A stretch of 64,000 bases of DNA from Ryuthela nishihirai (taxonomy: Eukaryota; Arthropoda; Arachnida; Araneae; Heptathelidae): NCBI GenBank assembly GCA_038380435.1, contig JAWZYU010000028.1, positions 40,979,095 through 41,043,094 on the forward strand, read 5' to 3'. Both the position numbers and the translations under genes were made by a program. Positions 10,255-20,486 of the stretch are shown piece after piece. Position 1 is the stretch's first letter, and each line of letters opens with the position of its first letter. The notes below the pieces were generated by a model, which was not told the origin of the DNA, did no database searches, and saw only the letters and a program-made list of their open reading frames with translations.

Positions 10255-11495
10255 CTGCAAGAACCAGCAGTAGTCACCCATCATTGCTGGATCCCACCTG
10301 CCTTGGTATCTCTCCTCCATGGTTCGGATATCCTGGTGAAATCTTTCCCCTTGCTCCTAAGTTCTTGGGAAAGAAGTCGAGATGCGAGTGTAAGATCTTC
10401 AAAGACATTCGGCAGCCAAGATCTTGAATGAGCTGATGGTAGTTTTTCTCATTGTGATTCCCCAGAAAACCCTGGACCACAGACGTGAAGGATTTCCATG
10501 CAAGCGCACTCCTTCATATTCAGTTTTTCTTCGAATACAGTATCATTCAGTAGCTTCCTGATCTGAGTACCAACAAAGATCCCTTCTTTGAGTTTGGCAT
10601 CACTTAGTTTTCCTTCAAGTGTAAAAACTCTTTACCAGTTTTGTCCATAGCCTTTACAAAGTTTTTCATAAACCCCAGCTTGATGTGTAGTGGTGGGAGC
10701 AGAACATCAGAGGGGTCAACTAGAGGCATATATCTCACATTACTCTTTCCAGGAATAAAAACATCTCTTTTGGGCCAGTCTTTTGTTTTGTAGTGTTCCT
10801 TTCTGGCCCTACTGTCCCACAAACACAGAAAACAGCAAAATTATGTGGTCTCCTTGAAGCCCGAGCAAAGAGAGATATGACTTTTAGGTCACCACATATT
10901 GTCCACTTAAACTGGTCATATTTTATAGTAGTGAGTATTTTTTCCATGCTTTCATAAGTTTCCTTCATTACCACAGTGTGTGTCACTGGAATGGACAGTT
11001 TTTGGTTTCCTTTATGTAAAAGGACACCTTTTAAGCTGAATTTTGACGAATCTATAAATAGACGCCATTCCTTAGGGTCGTGAGTTGTTCGAATTTCTTC
11101 CATCAGTCCTGAAATATCTGTGCAGAAACAAACCACCATGCATCTCGTAATAAGCAGATAAAGCCAAATTTCTCTTTCTGAAGAGAGAAATTCTGGTACC
11201 CTTGGCCAGAAGATTCCACTCTTGAAGTCTTGAACCTAAAACCTCAGCTCTTTGTTTGGTAAGTCCTAGGTCTCGAATAAGATCGTTTAGTTCATTTTGC
11301 TGAATCTGAGGCTCGTCTAACTTTTTAGGGGTATATATAGGATCAGGATCTGTATGTGTCTCAAAGTCTTCCTCTGATGAATGTGAATCCATCTCCTCCC
11401 AGTTGGTTGGAGGTGTTGGTTTAGGAAGATATTCTCCATGAGGAATTGGTCTTATGACTGAAGGCACATTTGGATATTGTATTTTGCTTTTTTTT
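10255..11495 (-). pseudogene. Degenerate copy of a multicopy arthropod gene of unknown function
   Basis: Three or four minus-strand frames join into one eroded protein. It begins near 11467 with PSVIRPIPHGEYLPKPTPP and continues through an acidic stretch to LIRDLGLTKQRAEVLGSRLQ. Then come CFCTDISGLMEE, DPKEWRLFIDSSKFSLKGVL, WDSRARKEHYKTKDWPKR, PLHIKLGFMKNFVKAMDK and SLKILHSHLDFFPKNLGA. I recognise this order from an uncharacterised protein family that is repeated many times in arthropod genomes. I cannot name a biochemical function; its copy number suggests that it spreads as, or with, a transposon. The copy lies antisense in gene A's intron, has several frameshifts and lacks internal segments, so it is almost certainly dead. 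Confidence 0.65.
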
Positions 11496-12109
11496 TTAAA
11501 TGCGCGACACTTTAGTTAAACAAAAATAGCAATCATGCAAGTGACTAGTTGGCTCACGTCAAACCATTGGAAGTGCAAAGGGCATGGATTTTATCTTACC
11601 TTTCAACCATTCACTCAGGCCAACAAAGCACGAAATATAGCACACATGTGGAGCCCATGTTTTGTCCTGATCTATAACATGACATCCAAAATACAAGTTA
11701 TAGGCTTTCTTCACAATCTTTGTCAAAGAATAACTCTGGGATTTAAAAAAAAATATAATTTCCCCCACACATAACAAAACTTATCTGCCACATTAACACA
11801 TCCGCGACGCTGCCTTTGTGCCATTTAAACGCCAAAATTCACTCTCCAACGCACAGCACGTGTTCCTCCTACAATGAAAACAATAAGAATGGCGGTCTGA
11901 GGTTAGGTTACTGTTACTTGTTTTCACCCACTTGGCAATCAGTGTTGTCATCCGCAAAAAATAAAATATCTAGTATCCTCCCAGTTGCCTAGTGGTGTTG
12001 ATATATGAAGATCTTAATAGGAGTTAAAATGATCAATTACATAAGATCGTGACGTGCTAGCATTTTTTTAGGACAGATCTGAAATCACCACCAGAAAAAT
12101 AGTTAAAGG
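11496..12109 (+). other. Gene A intron, no feature recognised
   Basis: About 600 bases without a recognisable repeat or frame. Any link to the preceding pseudogene could not be judged. Confidence 0.35.
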
Positions 12110-12122
12110 TCTGTGTGGTATG

Positions 12123-12512
12123 GTGGCGGGGGTGGCTCAGTCGGTAGCGCGCCAGGCTCGTAATCTGTAGTTCCCAGGTTCGAGTCCCAGCTGGGTCAGC
12201 GTTGAGATTTATCTCCGCAAAATTCCCCACCCTACCCACGGTCAGTAGGCGACACCGATGGGCTTGGAAAGGCCGTCGTCCGTCGGATGGGACGTTAAGC
12301 CGTGGCCCCGTGTGCGGGAGAGCCATACCCTGTGCACGTAAAAGAACACGCTGGATGGCCTTGACGGGAGACTACCATCTGTCACCCAACAGCTGTTCCA
12401 GTGGGTCCCCTCCCCCAACCTTCTCTGAGCCTTCAGGGTCCTTGTGACCTGGCCATTTAGCCCATGGTGTGCAAAAAAGTGCCGCTCAGAGGTAAAACAA
12501 CCCAACCCAACC
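12123..12512 (+). mobile_element. SINE-1 copy, full length, target duplication
   Basis: Flanked by CTGTGTGGTATG (12111-12122) and CTGTGAGGTATG (12512-12523), a 12-bp duplication with one mismatch. It sits 130 bases upstream of gene A's acceptor. Confidence 0.92.
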
Positions 12513-12644
12513 TGTGAGGTATGTTTTTAAAGGTGTGTTTTTAAAGGCAGCTACAATTGTTCATGTTATAAAACCTTGTAAATAAGTGTCATTTTTGATG
12601 TGTATGCCATTTTTAAATGAATTTTTTTTCCGATTCTGTTTCAG

Positions 12645-14477
12645 ACAAGAGAAACAATGGATAACGAAGAGAAATTTCTCCACTGTACCGTCTGCGATCT
12701 TCTCTTCACGGGAATCGAACCATACGACCAGCATCTGAACGGAAGCAAGCACAAGAAGAAGCAAATGGAAAAGAAGTGGTTAGCGAAATCGGATCTTCAA
12801 ACTTCGGAGACAAACGCGCTCGTCACTTCAAGCGCAGCAGAAAACTCGAATGCTTCCCAATCGCCGATTCCACATGAGGACTTTTTACCCTTTACGATCA
12901 TCTGCCACGTCTGCGAGACGGTGTGCTCGGGCATGGTGCCGTACGAGCAGCACTTGAAAGGGGAAAAGCACATGAAAGAAGTGAAGAAGAAGGAAATGCT
13001 GAAGAGATACCGATTGGAAAAAGCCGAGGAAAAGGGAGAAGAGGATCCTGATATCGCAAGAGGAGACGAAAATCCAGACCACGACTCAGAAGAGGATTTG
13101 TTCATTTGTGAAGCGTGTGGAAAGAAATGCAGCGGATACATTCCGTATCAGCAACATATGGGAAGTCATCCTCATGCTAAACAAGTCCACAAAAAAATAC
13201 TAGAAGAAGGAATTAAAAATATTAAAGGTGAAGAGAGTGAGGAAGAGACGGCTCTCTTCCAGGAAATAGACCCAAAAGAGCAACTCTTGTATGCTACTTT
13301 ACCTCAACTGAAGCCCTATGCTTTCTGTTCCAAATGTAACAAGAAGTTTAGCGGTCCAGAAACATACAATCAACACATTAGAAGTGAAGCGCATAAGAGA
13401 GAAGTGTTGAAAAAGAAACTCTCGCAGCAACTGATCGCGGAAGGCGTTTTGAATTTTTCTTCGTCTTCAGAAGAAGGGAATGAATTTCCTCAATTGAAAC
13501 CGTTTGCCAAGTGTGCTTTATGCAACAAGGACTTTAGTGGTCCTGTTCCCTATCAGCAGCATATGATCAGCGACGTTCACAAGAAGCAGCTTCAAAAAGA
13601 AGAGTTAGCGGAAAAAATCAAAGATTTACTCGTTAGCGAGAAGATCGCAGAAGAGGACATGGACGAACATTTCGTGTGTAAAGAGTGTTCCAAAGCTTTC
13701 AGTGGTCCATTACCTTTTGCTCAACACATCATCAGCAAGTCTCACGACAAGCAGAAAAGCAAAAATCAGATTTTGGAGACGTTACTCTCAAACGAATGCT
13801 TAAAATCCGACAGCGAATTGCTGTACGGATCAGAGAGGCAGGCAGAAGGTGTGGAAGACGATAAGGGAGCTTCGGAAATGGGTCAGATGTTTTTGAAGCC
13901 ACGTGTCTTGTCCTGCACGATGTGTCACGTGGCATTCAGTGGACCAGAGAGTGCTGCGGCTCATTTCGCTAGCAGAGGACACCTGAAGACACAGCTGATG
14001 AAAGAAAGAATGAGCCAGCAGAAGAAGAACTCTCAAAATACCACTGAGAACGTTCAAAATACCACTGAGAAGAACTCTCAAAATACCACTGAGAAGAACT
14101 CTCAAAATACCACTGAGAAGAACACTCAAAATACCACTGAGAAGAACTCTCAAAATACCACTGAGAACGTTCAAAATACCACTGAGAAGAACTCTCAAAA
14201 TACCACTGAGAAGAACTCTCAAAATACCACTGAGAAGAACACTCAAAATGCCACTGAGAAGAACTCTCAAAATACCACTGAGAAGAACTCTCAAAATACC
14301 ACTGAGAAGGACACTCAAAATACCACTGAGAAGAACTCTCAAAATACCACTGAGAAGAACTCTCAAAATACCACTGAGAAGAACTTGCTATCAAACGAAT
14401 GCTTGGATCGAAGTGTGGCCTGTTGTGTGAATCATCAGAGGAACGACCAGAAGATGTGGAAGATGACCTCCGTATGA
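12645..14477 (+). CDS. Gene A, terminal exon: seven-finger U1/JAZ-type zinc finger protein
   Basis: The exon starts after TTCTGTTTCAG and encodes seven fingers of the form C-x2-C-x12-H-x5-H. Counted from the internal Met at 12657, they begin near residues 10, 83, 151, 224, 286, 341 and 420. All keep both Cys and both His and share an SGPxxYxQH core. This is the ZnF_U1 pattern of ZNF346/JAZ and U1-C-like proteins, a family known for double-stranded RNA binding and nuclear or nucleolar location; RNA binding here is inference. Linkers are charged and probably helical (KKKEMLKRYRLEK). Residues about 457-575 are an 8-residue tandem repeat, after which a 30-residue tail reaches the TGA at 14475. 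Intact ligands in all seven fingers indicate constraint. The first six codons probably come from 4635-4652. Confidence 0.85.
   Translation, partial: TRETMDNEEKFLHCTVCDLLFTGIEPYDQHLNGSKHKKKQMEKKWLAKSDLQTSETNALVTSSAAENSNASQSPIPHEDFLPFTIICHVCETVCSGMVPYEQHLKGEKHMKEVKKKEMLKRYRLEKAEEKGEEDPDIARGDENPDHDSEEDLFICEACGKKCSGYIPYQQHMGSHPHAKQVHKKILEEGIKNIKGEESEEETALFQEIDPKEQLLYATLPQLKPYAFCSKCNKKFSGPETYNQHIRSEAHKREVLKKKLSQQLIAEGVLNFSSSSEEGNEFPQLKPFAKCALCNKDFSGPVPYQQHMISDVHKKQLQKEELAEKIKDLLVSEKIAEEDMDEHFVCKECSKAFSGPLPFAQHIISKSHDKQKSKNQILETLLSNECLKSDSELLYGSERQAEGVEDDKGASEMGQMFLKPRVLSCTMCHVAFSGPESAAAHFASRGHLKTQLMKERMSQQKKNSQNTTENVQNTTEKNSQNTTEKNSQNTTEKNTQNTTEKNSQNTTENVQNTTEKNSQNTTEKNSQNTTEKNTQNATEKNSQNTTEKNSQNTTEKDTQNTTEKNSQNTTEKNSQNTTEKNLLSNECLDRSVACCVNHQRNDQKMWKMTSV
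14026..14385 (+). repeat. Coding 24-bp minisatellite, 15 units (KNSQNTTE)
   Basis: Inside gene A. Thirteen 8-residue units (KNSQNTTE, KNTQNTTE, KNTQNATE or KDTQNTTE) and two 7-residue units (NVQNTTE). The order KNS-NV-KNS-KNS-KNT occurs twice in succession, so whole five-unit blocks were duplicated. All indels are multiples of three bases, which preserves the frame. It also creates two 178-codon antisense frames, which are artefacts. Confidence 0.95.
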
Positions 14478-14552
14478 TTCTTTTAAATTCACAACAGATA
14501 TTCATAATACAAATGATCTTTCTGATGTATCTACAATGTTCCTAATTGAAGG

Positions 14553-14558
14553 AATAAA
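14553..14558 (+). promoter_or_regulatory. Polyadenylation signal of gene A
   Basis: AATAAA 76 bases after the stop codon, in AT-rich sequence. A plausible 3' end. Confidence 0.55.
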
Positions 14559-15350
14559 CTAATTTCTCTTATATCAATATGAGATTTCAATTTCGTGTAA
14601 CGAATTGCTATTCTGAAAGCAATTTGTTATAGCAAGAACTGCCTGTATTTAATTTACTTGAATATCAGTAGTACTTATGAGTTGCCACATAACCTAAAGT
14701 AATTAAAAATAATAATAATTTCTCTTATCTTTGTCTATGCCTATGTAGTGTTGTCAAATGACAAACTGAAACAAATCGACAGCATACCAAATTAACATTT
14801 TCTCTTCTATAAGAAAAAAATAACTCTTATGAAATGAATATGTTTTCAGATTTAATTGTAACTTGTTCGGGAGGTAAAAATTGAGTGGCATTTTTTATTT
14901 TATGAAAAGTTTCTGAGCTGTAATATGAAATGCAATTTATTAACGTTTTCAACTGAATAATTATTTTTTTATCAACTGTATTTACATATGTTCTATTGCA
15001 AATATACTTTTATAATGTTCCTCTCTTAATTAAAAAGATCATACCCTAATTATAATTTATTTTATTATTTATAATTTTTTATTTTATTATTATTATTATT
15101 AATTTTTTTTTAAAAACTACTAATAATATGTTTATGTTGGGAGATGAATACTTTACTTAAACGGCATCTTTAAGTGTTTTGCAATTTGTAAAAGAGGTGA
15201 GGTAGTCCGTGTTTTATTATAAAAGTATACTGAGACAAAAAATGCTTTATAAAAAATGTTTATTTTATGATTATTATAAACCTTTTGAATACTTCTGATA
15301 TAAATATTTAATTTCGACTCTTTACTGCCCTATGAACTAAGGGAGAAGTG
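14559..15350. other. AT-rich intergenic DNA with one half of a diverged direct repeat
   Basis: 14876-15005 (GTAATATGAAATGCAATTTA, TTTTCAACTGAA, TATCAACTGT) is repeated in the same orientation at 15832-15960. No coding frame. Confidence 0.5.
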
Positions 15351-15568
15351 TACAGTCGCTCAAAAAAGTATCCGAACACTACGGTTGATTAGAGAATTCA
15401 GAAAAAATATCTGGCAATGATTTTTTTAGAAATTAGTGATCTGGCAACCTTCGTGTCACGTGACACGAAGGTTGCCAGATCACTAATTTCTAAAAAAATC
15501 ATTGCCAGATATTTTTTCTGAATTCTCTAATCAACCGTAGTGTTCGGATACTTTTTTGAGCGACTGTA
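15351..15568. mobile_element. Palindromic MITE, complete, near-perfect
   Basis: 218 bp. The two arms are almost identical over their whole length, including the AGAGAATTC variant, and the element is flanked by TA. This is one of the best-preserved copies. Confidence 0.92.
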
Positions 15569-16287
15569 CAATAGAATATCTATCTAACTTTTAATGTTTA
15601 CAATGTTTTACAATATTGTTTATATTGGAATAACAATAGTGAAATGTAAATTAATATTTGGAAAAATAATAGTGAAATAAAATGTCAGTGTTATTTTGTA
15701 TAATTCAGTGTTATTAAATTCAGTGAAGTTAAATGTTTAAAATGTGTTTTAATTATTTTATGCTTCCAAAATGTTAAAGTGAACTGTTCTAAAATTATAT
15801 GAAAATAAAAAATAGGATTGTATTGGAAATATATCGATGTGGCTTTTTTTTAATTTTATAACAAATTTTTAAGATGCAGTATGAAATGCAATTTATAATT
15901 CTTTTCAACTGAACAAATTCTTTTATCGACTGTTATTATGTATATTATGCATTGTTATACGGGGGAGGGAAAGGAAAGGAAACTCTGATATCATTCCCAC
16001 CCCATCTTAAGTTGGCCGTGACCTTTACCAGTTTCGATTTAATAAAAAGATATCATATAAAATCTTAGGTATTAGAGCCCAAGGATATTCCACTCTTCCC
16101 TGCTGGAATCTTATTGTGCATTACGTTGTCATTTCTAAATCAAAATCTTAATTTCAACCATACACATTAGAATTATTCTTAACAATATAACAACTAACAT
16201 TTATTGGAGTTTATATATTTTTCACAATTAACATGACAATATGAGATTTTTGTCATCAGTCAGTTGGTGTAGCTGAAAACATCGCTC
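15569..16287. other. AT-rich intergenic DNA
   Basis: Contains the second half of the direct repeat (15832-15960) and the block ATTCCACTCTTCCCTGCTGG at about 16088, which recurs near 17392. Nothing else seen. Confidence 0.45.
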
Positions 16288-16629
16288 ATCACATAGTTCC
16301 CAGGTTCGAATCCCAGCTGGGTCAGCGTTGAGATTTATCTCCTCAAAATTCCCCGCCCTGCCCACGGTCAGTAGGGGACACCGATGGGCTTGGAAAGGTC
16401 GTCGTCCGTCGGATGGGATGTTAAGTCGTGGTCCCGTTTGCGGGAGAGCCATACCCTATGCACGTTAAAGAACACGCTGGATGGGAGGCAACCATCCGTC
16501 TCTCAACAGCTGTTCCAGTGGGTCCTCTCCCCCAATCTTCTCTGAACTTTCGGGGTCCTTGTGACCTGGCCATTTAGTCCATGGTGTGCCAAAAAGTGCT
16601 GCTCAGAGGTAAAACAACCCAACCCAAAA
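16288..16629 (+). mobile_element. SINE-1 copy, head partly replaced
   Basis: Recognisable from CACATAGTTCCCAGGTTCGA (B-box) to the CAACCCAACCC tail. The A-box part is not recognisable. Confidence 0.85.
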
Positions 16630-16852
16630 AATGGCGCAACGGCAACTAAAGCCATATTGCCCCAAATATACGATAAACCAGTGTCTCGCAAATTGTGTGC
16701 CGCGAGAGATTTTCAAACTGACACTAGATATCCTGAATTCAATATCCTGAATTGAGCACAAAAGCTATTCGAGCCTTGTTACCTTTCGGCTCGTCTTATC
16801 TTTGTGAACTTGGATTCTCATCATTGACTGAAATTATGCCAAAAAATATTTA

Positions 16853-17045
16853 GCCTTAACTGGCATAGTGGTTAGGCAGCTAGCGACTGTCCCAGCAAGG
16901 CAAACTTTGTGTGTTGTGTTAGCTCTAACTAAGGCAGTGGTCAGCAGTGACTTCGGTCTTAGTGGGGCATGTCCTTGTATGAGAAGGCCTGTATTAAGCT
17001 AGGGGTGGATTCTTCTCTGTCCTTATATGTCGCAAATCCCATTGA
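16853..17045 (+). mobile_element. SINE-2 (second tRNA-like family), longest copy
   Basis: Begins GCCTTAACTGGCATAGTGG with an A-box (TGGCATAGTGGTTAGG). It ends in a family-specific 3' part (CTTCGGTCTTAG, CTTGTATGAGAAGGCCTGTA, TCTCTGTCCTTATATG). The 3' part recurs at 22385-22463 and 25990-26063. The B-box is not clear. Confidence 0.55.
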
Positions 17046-18059
17046 AATATGTTCATATCTAAATTTTAAATAAAATGCATTTAACGAAACTTCAATTTTC
17101 CTCTTTTTTCGTAACCATCAAAAATTCTTTTTTAGGTGTGCCGCGGAAAAAAAAAATTAGATTCAGTGTACCGCGGAAAAAAATTAGATTCAGTGTGCCG
17201 CAGAGTAAAAAAAGTTTGCGAGACACTGCGATAAACAATAAAAACAGGTAAAACTCAAATAAACCTGAATCAAAAGTTAAAAACTACACATAAATGGGGA
17301 AAATGAAACGAAACTGTACAAGACGAAACAAGGACGAAATGAGCATAATCAAAAACAATATGTATAAACAAGAAGATTGCAGCATATTCCACTCTTCCCT
17401 GCTGGAATCTTATTTTTCGTTGAGTTTGCAGGACGGGGAATTTTGCGGAGATAAATCTCAATGAGTGGAATATCCTTCTGTTCAGCATAATTTCAGAAGG
17501 GTAAAACAGAATAAACAACAACGGGTGTATAGGGCCCATAAAAAAAACAAGTCAAAACAATAGAACGTAAAACGTACGTAGCCAGTAAAACGTAAAAATC
17601 CGAAAACAAGTGTTAATTTCGGTCAAGTTGATTGCTAAAGTAATTGCTACCACGTCTTTTGATTTATACGCTGAGGAGGCCTGGGTTCGAGATAAAATTA
17701 TCAAATTTGGAGGATTTTGAAATTAATACAGAGGGAAATGAGTAGCCAATCTGGCAACACTGCTTCCATCTGTCTCCTTAGAGATGCCAATGAGTTATTT
17801 TTACCAGGGCGGACGGAAATGATTTTTCGGGGCTTCAAATGGTTACACATGCAGCTTTCGCATACACAGAATAAAATAAAATAAATAAATACCCCCTCAA
17901 GCAGCTGCTTGCCACAGAGGTCTGACAGGAGCCTGTCAGTTTATATGCCAGAGTAATTAATTTTTGGATGCAATTAACGAAGTATATTCTTTAAAGATTC
18001 AATTTACGGAAATTTCTCTATTAAAAAGATACTAGTACGGGGCTTTGGTGGACCTACCC
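17046..18059. other. Intergenic DNA with small repeat fragments
   Basis: Holds two to three short repeats of GTGCCGCGGAAAAAAA (about 17145-17215), the ATTCCACTCTTCCCTGCTGG block at 17392, a minus-strand SINE-1 scrap (17426-17463), and a fragment starting CAAGCAGCTGCTTGCCACAG at 17898 that recurs at 44995 and 53431. No coding evidence. Confidence 0.5.
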
Positions 18060-18485
18060 CGGTCTTTCCCTAATTTTCTCTCTCTCTGAGCCCTTGGGAT
18101 TCTTATAGCCATTAGCCATTATAGCCATTCTTATAGCCATTGGGCCATTTAACCCTAATTTTCAATAAAATTTTCCCTAATTTTCTCTCTCTGAGCCCTT
18201 GGGATCCTTATAGCCATTAGCCATTATAGCCATTCTTATAGCCATTGGGCCATTTAGCCCTAATTTTCAATCAATTTTTCCCTAATTTTCTCTCTTTGAG
18301 CCCTTGGGATCCTTATAGCTATTAGCCATTATAGCCATTCTTATAGCCATTGGGCCATTTAACCCTAATTTTCAATCAATTTTTCCCTAATTTTCTCTCT
18401 CTGAGCCCTTGGGATCCTTATAGCCATTGGGCCATTTAGCCCATTGAAAAAAAAAAGAAAAACGCCTCTCAGAGATAAAAACAAA
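18060..18485 (+). repeat. 105-bp tandem repeat derived from a SINE-1 tail, four units
   Basis: Four units in 105-bp register (GAGCCCTTGGGAT at 18088, 18193, 18298 and 18403). The last unit runs on into GGGCCATTTAGCCCATTG, CGCCTCTCAGAGATAAAAAC and ACAAACC, an eroded SINE-1 3' end. Units contain the inner repeat TATAGCCATT. Confidence 0.85.
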
Positions 18486-19004
18486 CCGAAACTTTCGGTA
18501 TTGGAAGTTGCAGCAAAGGAGAATATTTCCCAACCGGAGACTGAGTAATTTTGGCGGCTGCTTTTGAAATTGATATCACAGGAAAGTGGTAAACTGATAA
18601 GAGGATCTCTTTAACTGTGATAAGATGCGATTTTATTTCTTCTCTATGATACCGCATTGGCCAATTCGTAAGTGAAAAAATGTGAATTTTCAGTTTCGTG
18701 GAATCGTTCAATGAAGTACTTCCTCCAACAGATAAGATACGCCTGTTTTTTTTTTGCGGCACGTATCTTTCTGATTCGTATATAAGAGAAGAAGACATTA
18801 CCTGTTACAAAATTGTTTGTTGGCACATCTTCAATTGGCATTGCTTTTTTTTTAACAAAAGTTGACTTTTTGTATTTAACGATACGAATGGAAGGTCTGT
18901 GAACATATTTGCCTACTTTGCATATTAGGTAAGAGTTTCTTTTTTAAATGTAACTGATAAAATGGCAAGATTTCTTGCTCACGTATTGTTACTACATCCC
19001 TACC
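18486..19004. other. Unassigned intergenic DNA
   Basis: Open minus-strand frames of 65-109 codons exist but show no known motif or coding bias. I see no gene here. Confidence 0.35.
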
Positions 19005-19334
19005 AAGTTCGAGTTCCAGCTGGGCCAGAGTTGAGATTTACCTCCGCAAAACTTCCCGCCTTGCCCACAGTCAGTAGGGCACAACGATGGGTTTGGAAAG
19101 GCCGCCGTCCGTCGGATGGAACGTTAAGCCGTGATCCCCTGTGTGGGAGAGCCATACCCTGTGCACGTTAAAGAACACGCTGGATGGCTTTGACGGGAGG
19201 CTACCATCTGACTCCTAACAGCTGTTCCAGTGAGTCCCCTCCCCCAACCTTCTCTGAGCCTTCAGGGTTCTTGTGACCTAGCTATTTAGCCCATTGTGTG
19301 CAAAAAATGCAGCTCAGAGATAAAGCACACCTAA
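19005..19334 (+). mobile_element. SINE-1 copy, 5' truncated
   Basis: Begins at the B-box (AAGTTCGAGTTCCAGCTGGG) and continues to an eroded tail (AGATAAAGCACACC). Confidence 0.8.
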
Positions 19335-19345
19335 CTCTCTTCATA

Positions 19346-19994
19346 TACACTACCCTCCAAAAAGTATGGGCGGGGGGTGGCTCAGTCGGTAGCGCGAAAG
19401 GCTCATAATCTGTAGTTCCCAGGTTCGAGTCCCAGCTGGGTCAGCGTTGAGATTTATCTCCGCAAAATTCCCCGCCCTGCCCACGGTCAGTAGGGGACAC
19501 CGATGGGCTTGGAAAGGCCACCGTCCGTCGGATGGGACGTTAAGCTATGGCCCCGTGTGCGGGAGACCCATACCCTGTGTACGTTAAAGAACACGCTGGA
19601 TGGCCTTGACGGGAGGCTACCATCTGTCTCCCAACAGCTGTTCCAGTGGGTCCCCAACCTTCTCTGAGCCTTCGGGGTCCATGTGACCTGGCCATTTAGC
19701 CCATGGTGTGCAAAAAAGTACCGCTCAGAGGTAAAACAATCCAACCCAAAAAGTATCCAGACACACATCCGTTTCACACTGACGTCACTGCCACTAGCCT
19801 CAACTTCACTTCCTGTCCCCCCCCTCTTTGGCCTCAATGACCCCCTCCATCCACCTGGGTAGGCTTTCCGCCAACGACGATAGACTGCAGCTGCTAGAGT
19901 CTGCCATTCCTCTTGCAAAACAGCGACCAGTTCAGCTACCGATATGGGACATGTTGGTCTGGTGCTCAACCGACGTTGCAATTCATCCGAGAGG
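19346..19994 (-). pseudogene. Tc1-like element 3' end with transposase C-terminus, split by a SINE
   Basis: A terminal repeat TACACTACCCTCCAAAAAGT at 19346 continues, after the inserted SINE, at 19757. On the minus strand it encodes RRLSTRPTCPISVAELV followed by LQEEWQTLAAAVYRR, the C-terminal helix region of Tc1-like transposases. The copy is cut at 19994 by another SINE and the catalytic core is missing. Confidence 0.75.
19368..19747 (+). mobile_element. SINE-1 copy inserted in a Tc1-like terminus, 9-bp target duplication
   Basis: AAAAAGTAT at 19359-19367 and 19748-19756. The target is the terminal repeat of the Tc1-like remnant, resembling the AAAAGTATCC target at 5376. Confidence 0.92.
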
Positions 19995-20161
19995 GCGGGG
20001 GTGGCTCAGCCGGTAGCGTGTCAGACTCATAATCTTCATTTCCTAGGTTCGAGTCCCACCAGAGCCAGCGTTGAGATTTATCTGCGCAAAATTCCCTGTT
20101 TTATCGTCGATTAAAAAGGAGACAATGATGAGCTTAGAAAGGCCGTCGTCTGTGAGATGTA
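19993..20161 (+). mobile_element. SINE-1 copy, 3' truncated
   Basis: Good A- and B-boxes (GGCTCAGCCGGTAGCG; GGTTCGAGTCCC), lost after GAAAGGCCGTCGTCTG where unrelated AGGGTTGCCATACGTCC sequence begins. Confidence 0.8.
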
Positions 20162-20486
20162 GGGTTGCCATACGTCCCCCAAATGGAGGACATGTGCTCC
20201 TTTTTTTATCTCGTGTCCTCTCGGAATTTTGAGGCAACACGAAATATCCTTTTTTTTTATAAACTCATAACATGTTTTAAATTAAATTTAAACCACTCTT
20301 TTTTTATTTTTTTTCTAATTTCTTGAACCCATGACTAGAATATACACTGGCGGAAATTGAAAAAAGAACACCATTAACAATTAAAGCGTAAACTATGAGA
20401 TTTATTTAGTAGAAACGACTTGTTGAGATTGGACAGTGATCCCACGTGTGAAGTGATTCAATGTCTATTTTACTTTTTAATGAGTA

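Noticed and set aside
13830..14505. Two 178-codon antisense frames rich in SVLLSGIL or SSQWYFE repeats
   Set aside because: They are the complement of gene A's coding minisatellite; the sense strand has the fingers and splice sites.
20162..20342. Separate transposon starting AGGGTTGCCATACGTCC
   Set aside because: The left edge is sharp, but no matching right end or duplication was found, so it was not called.
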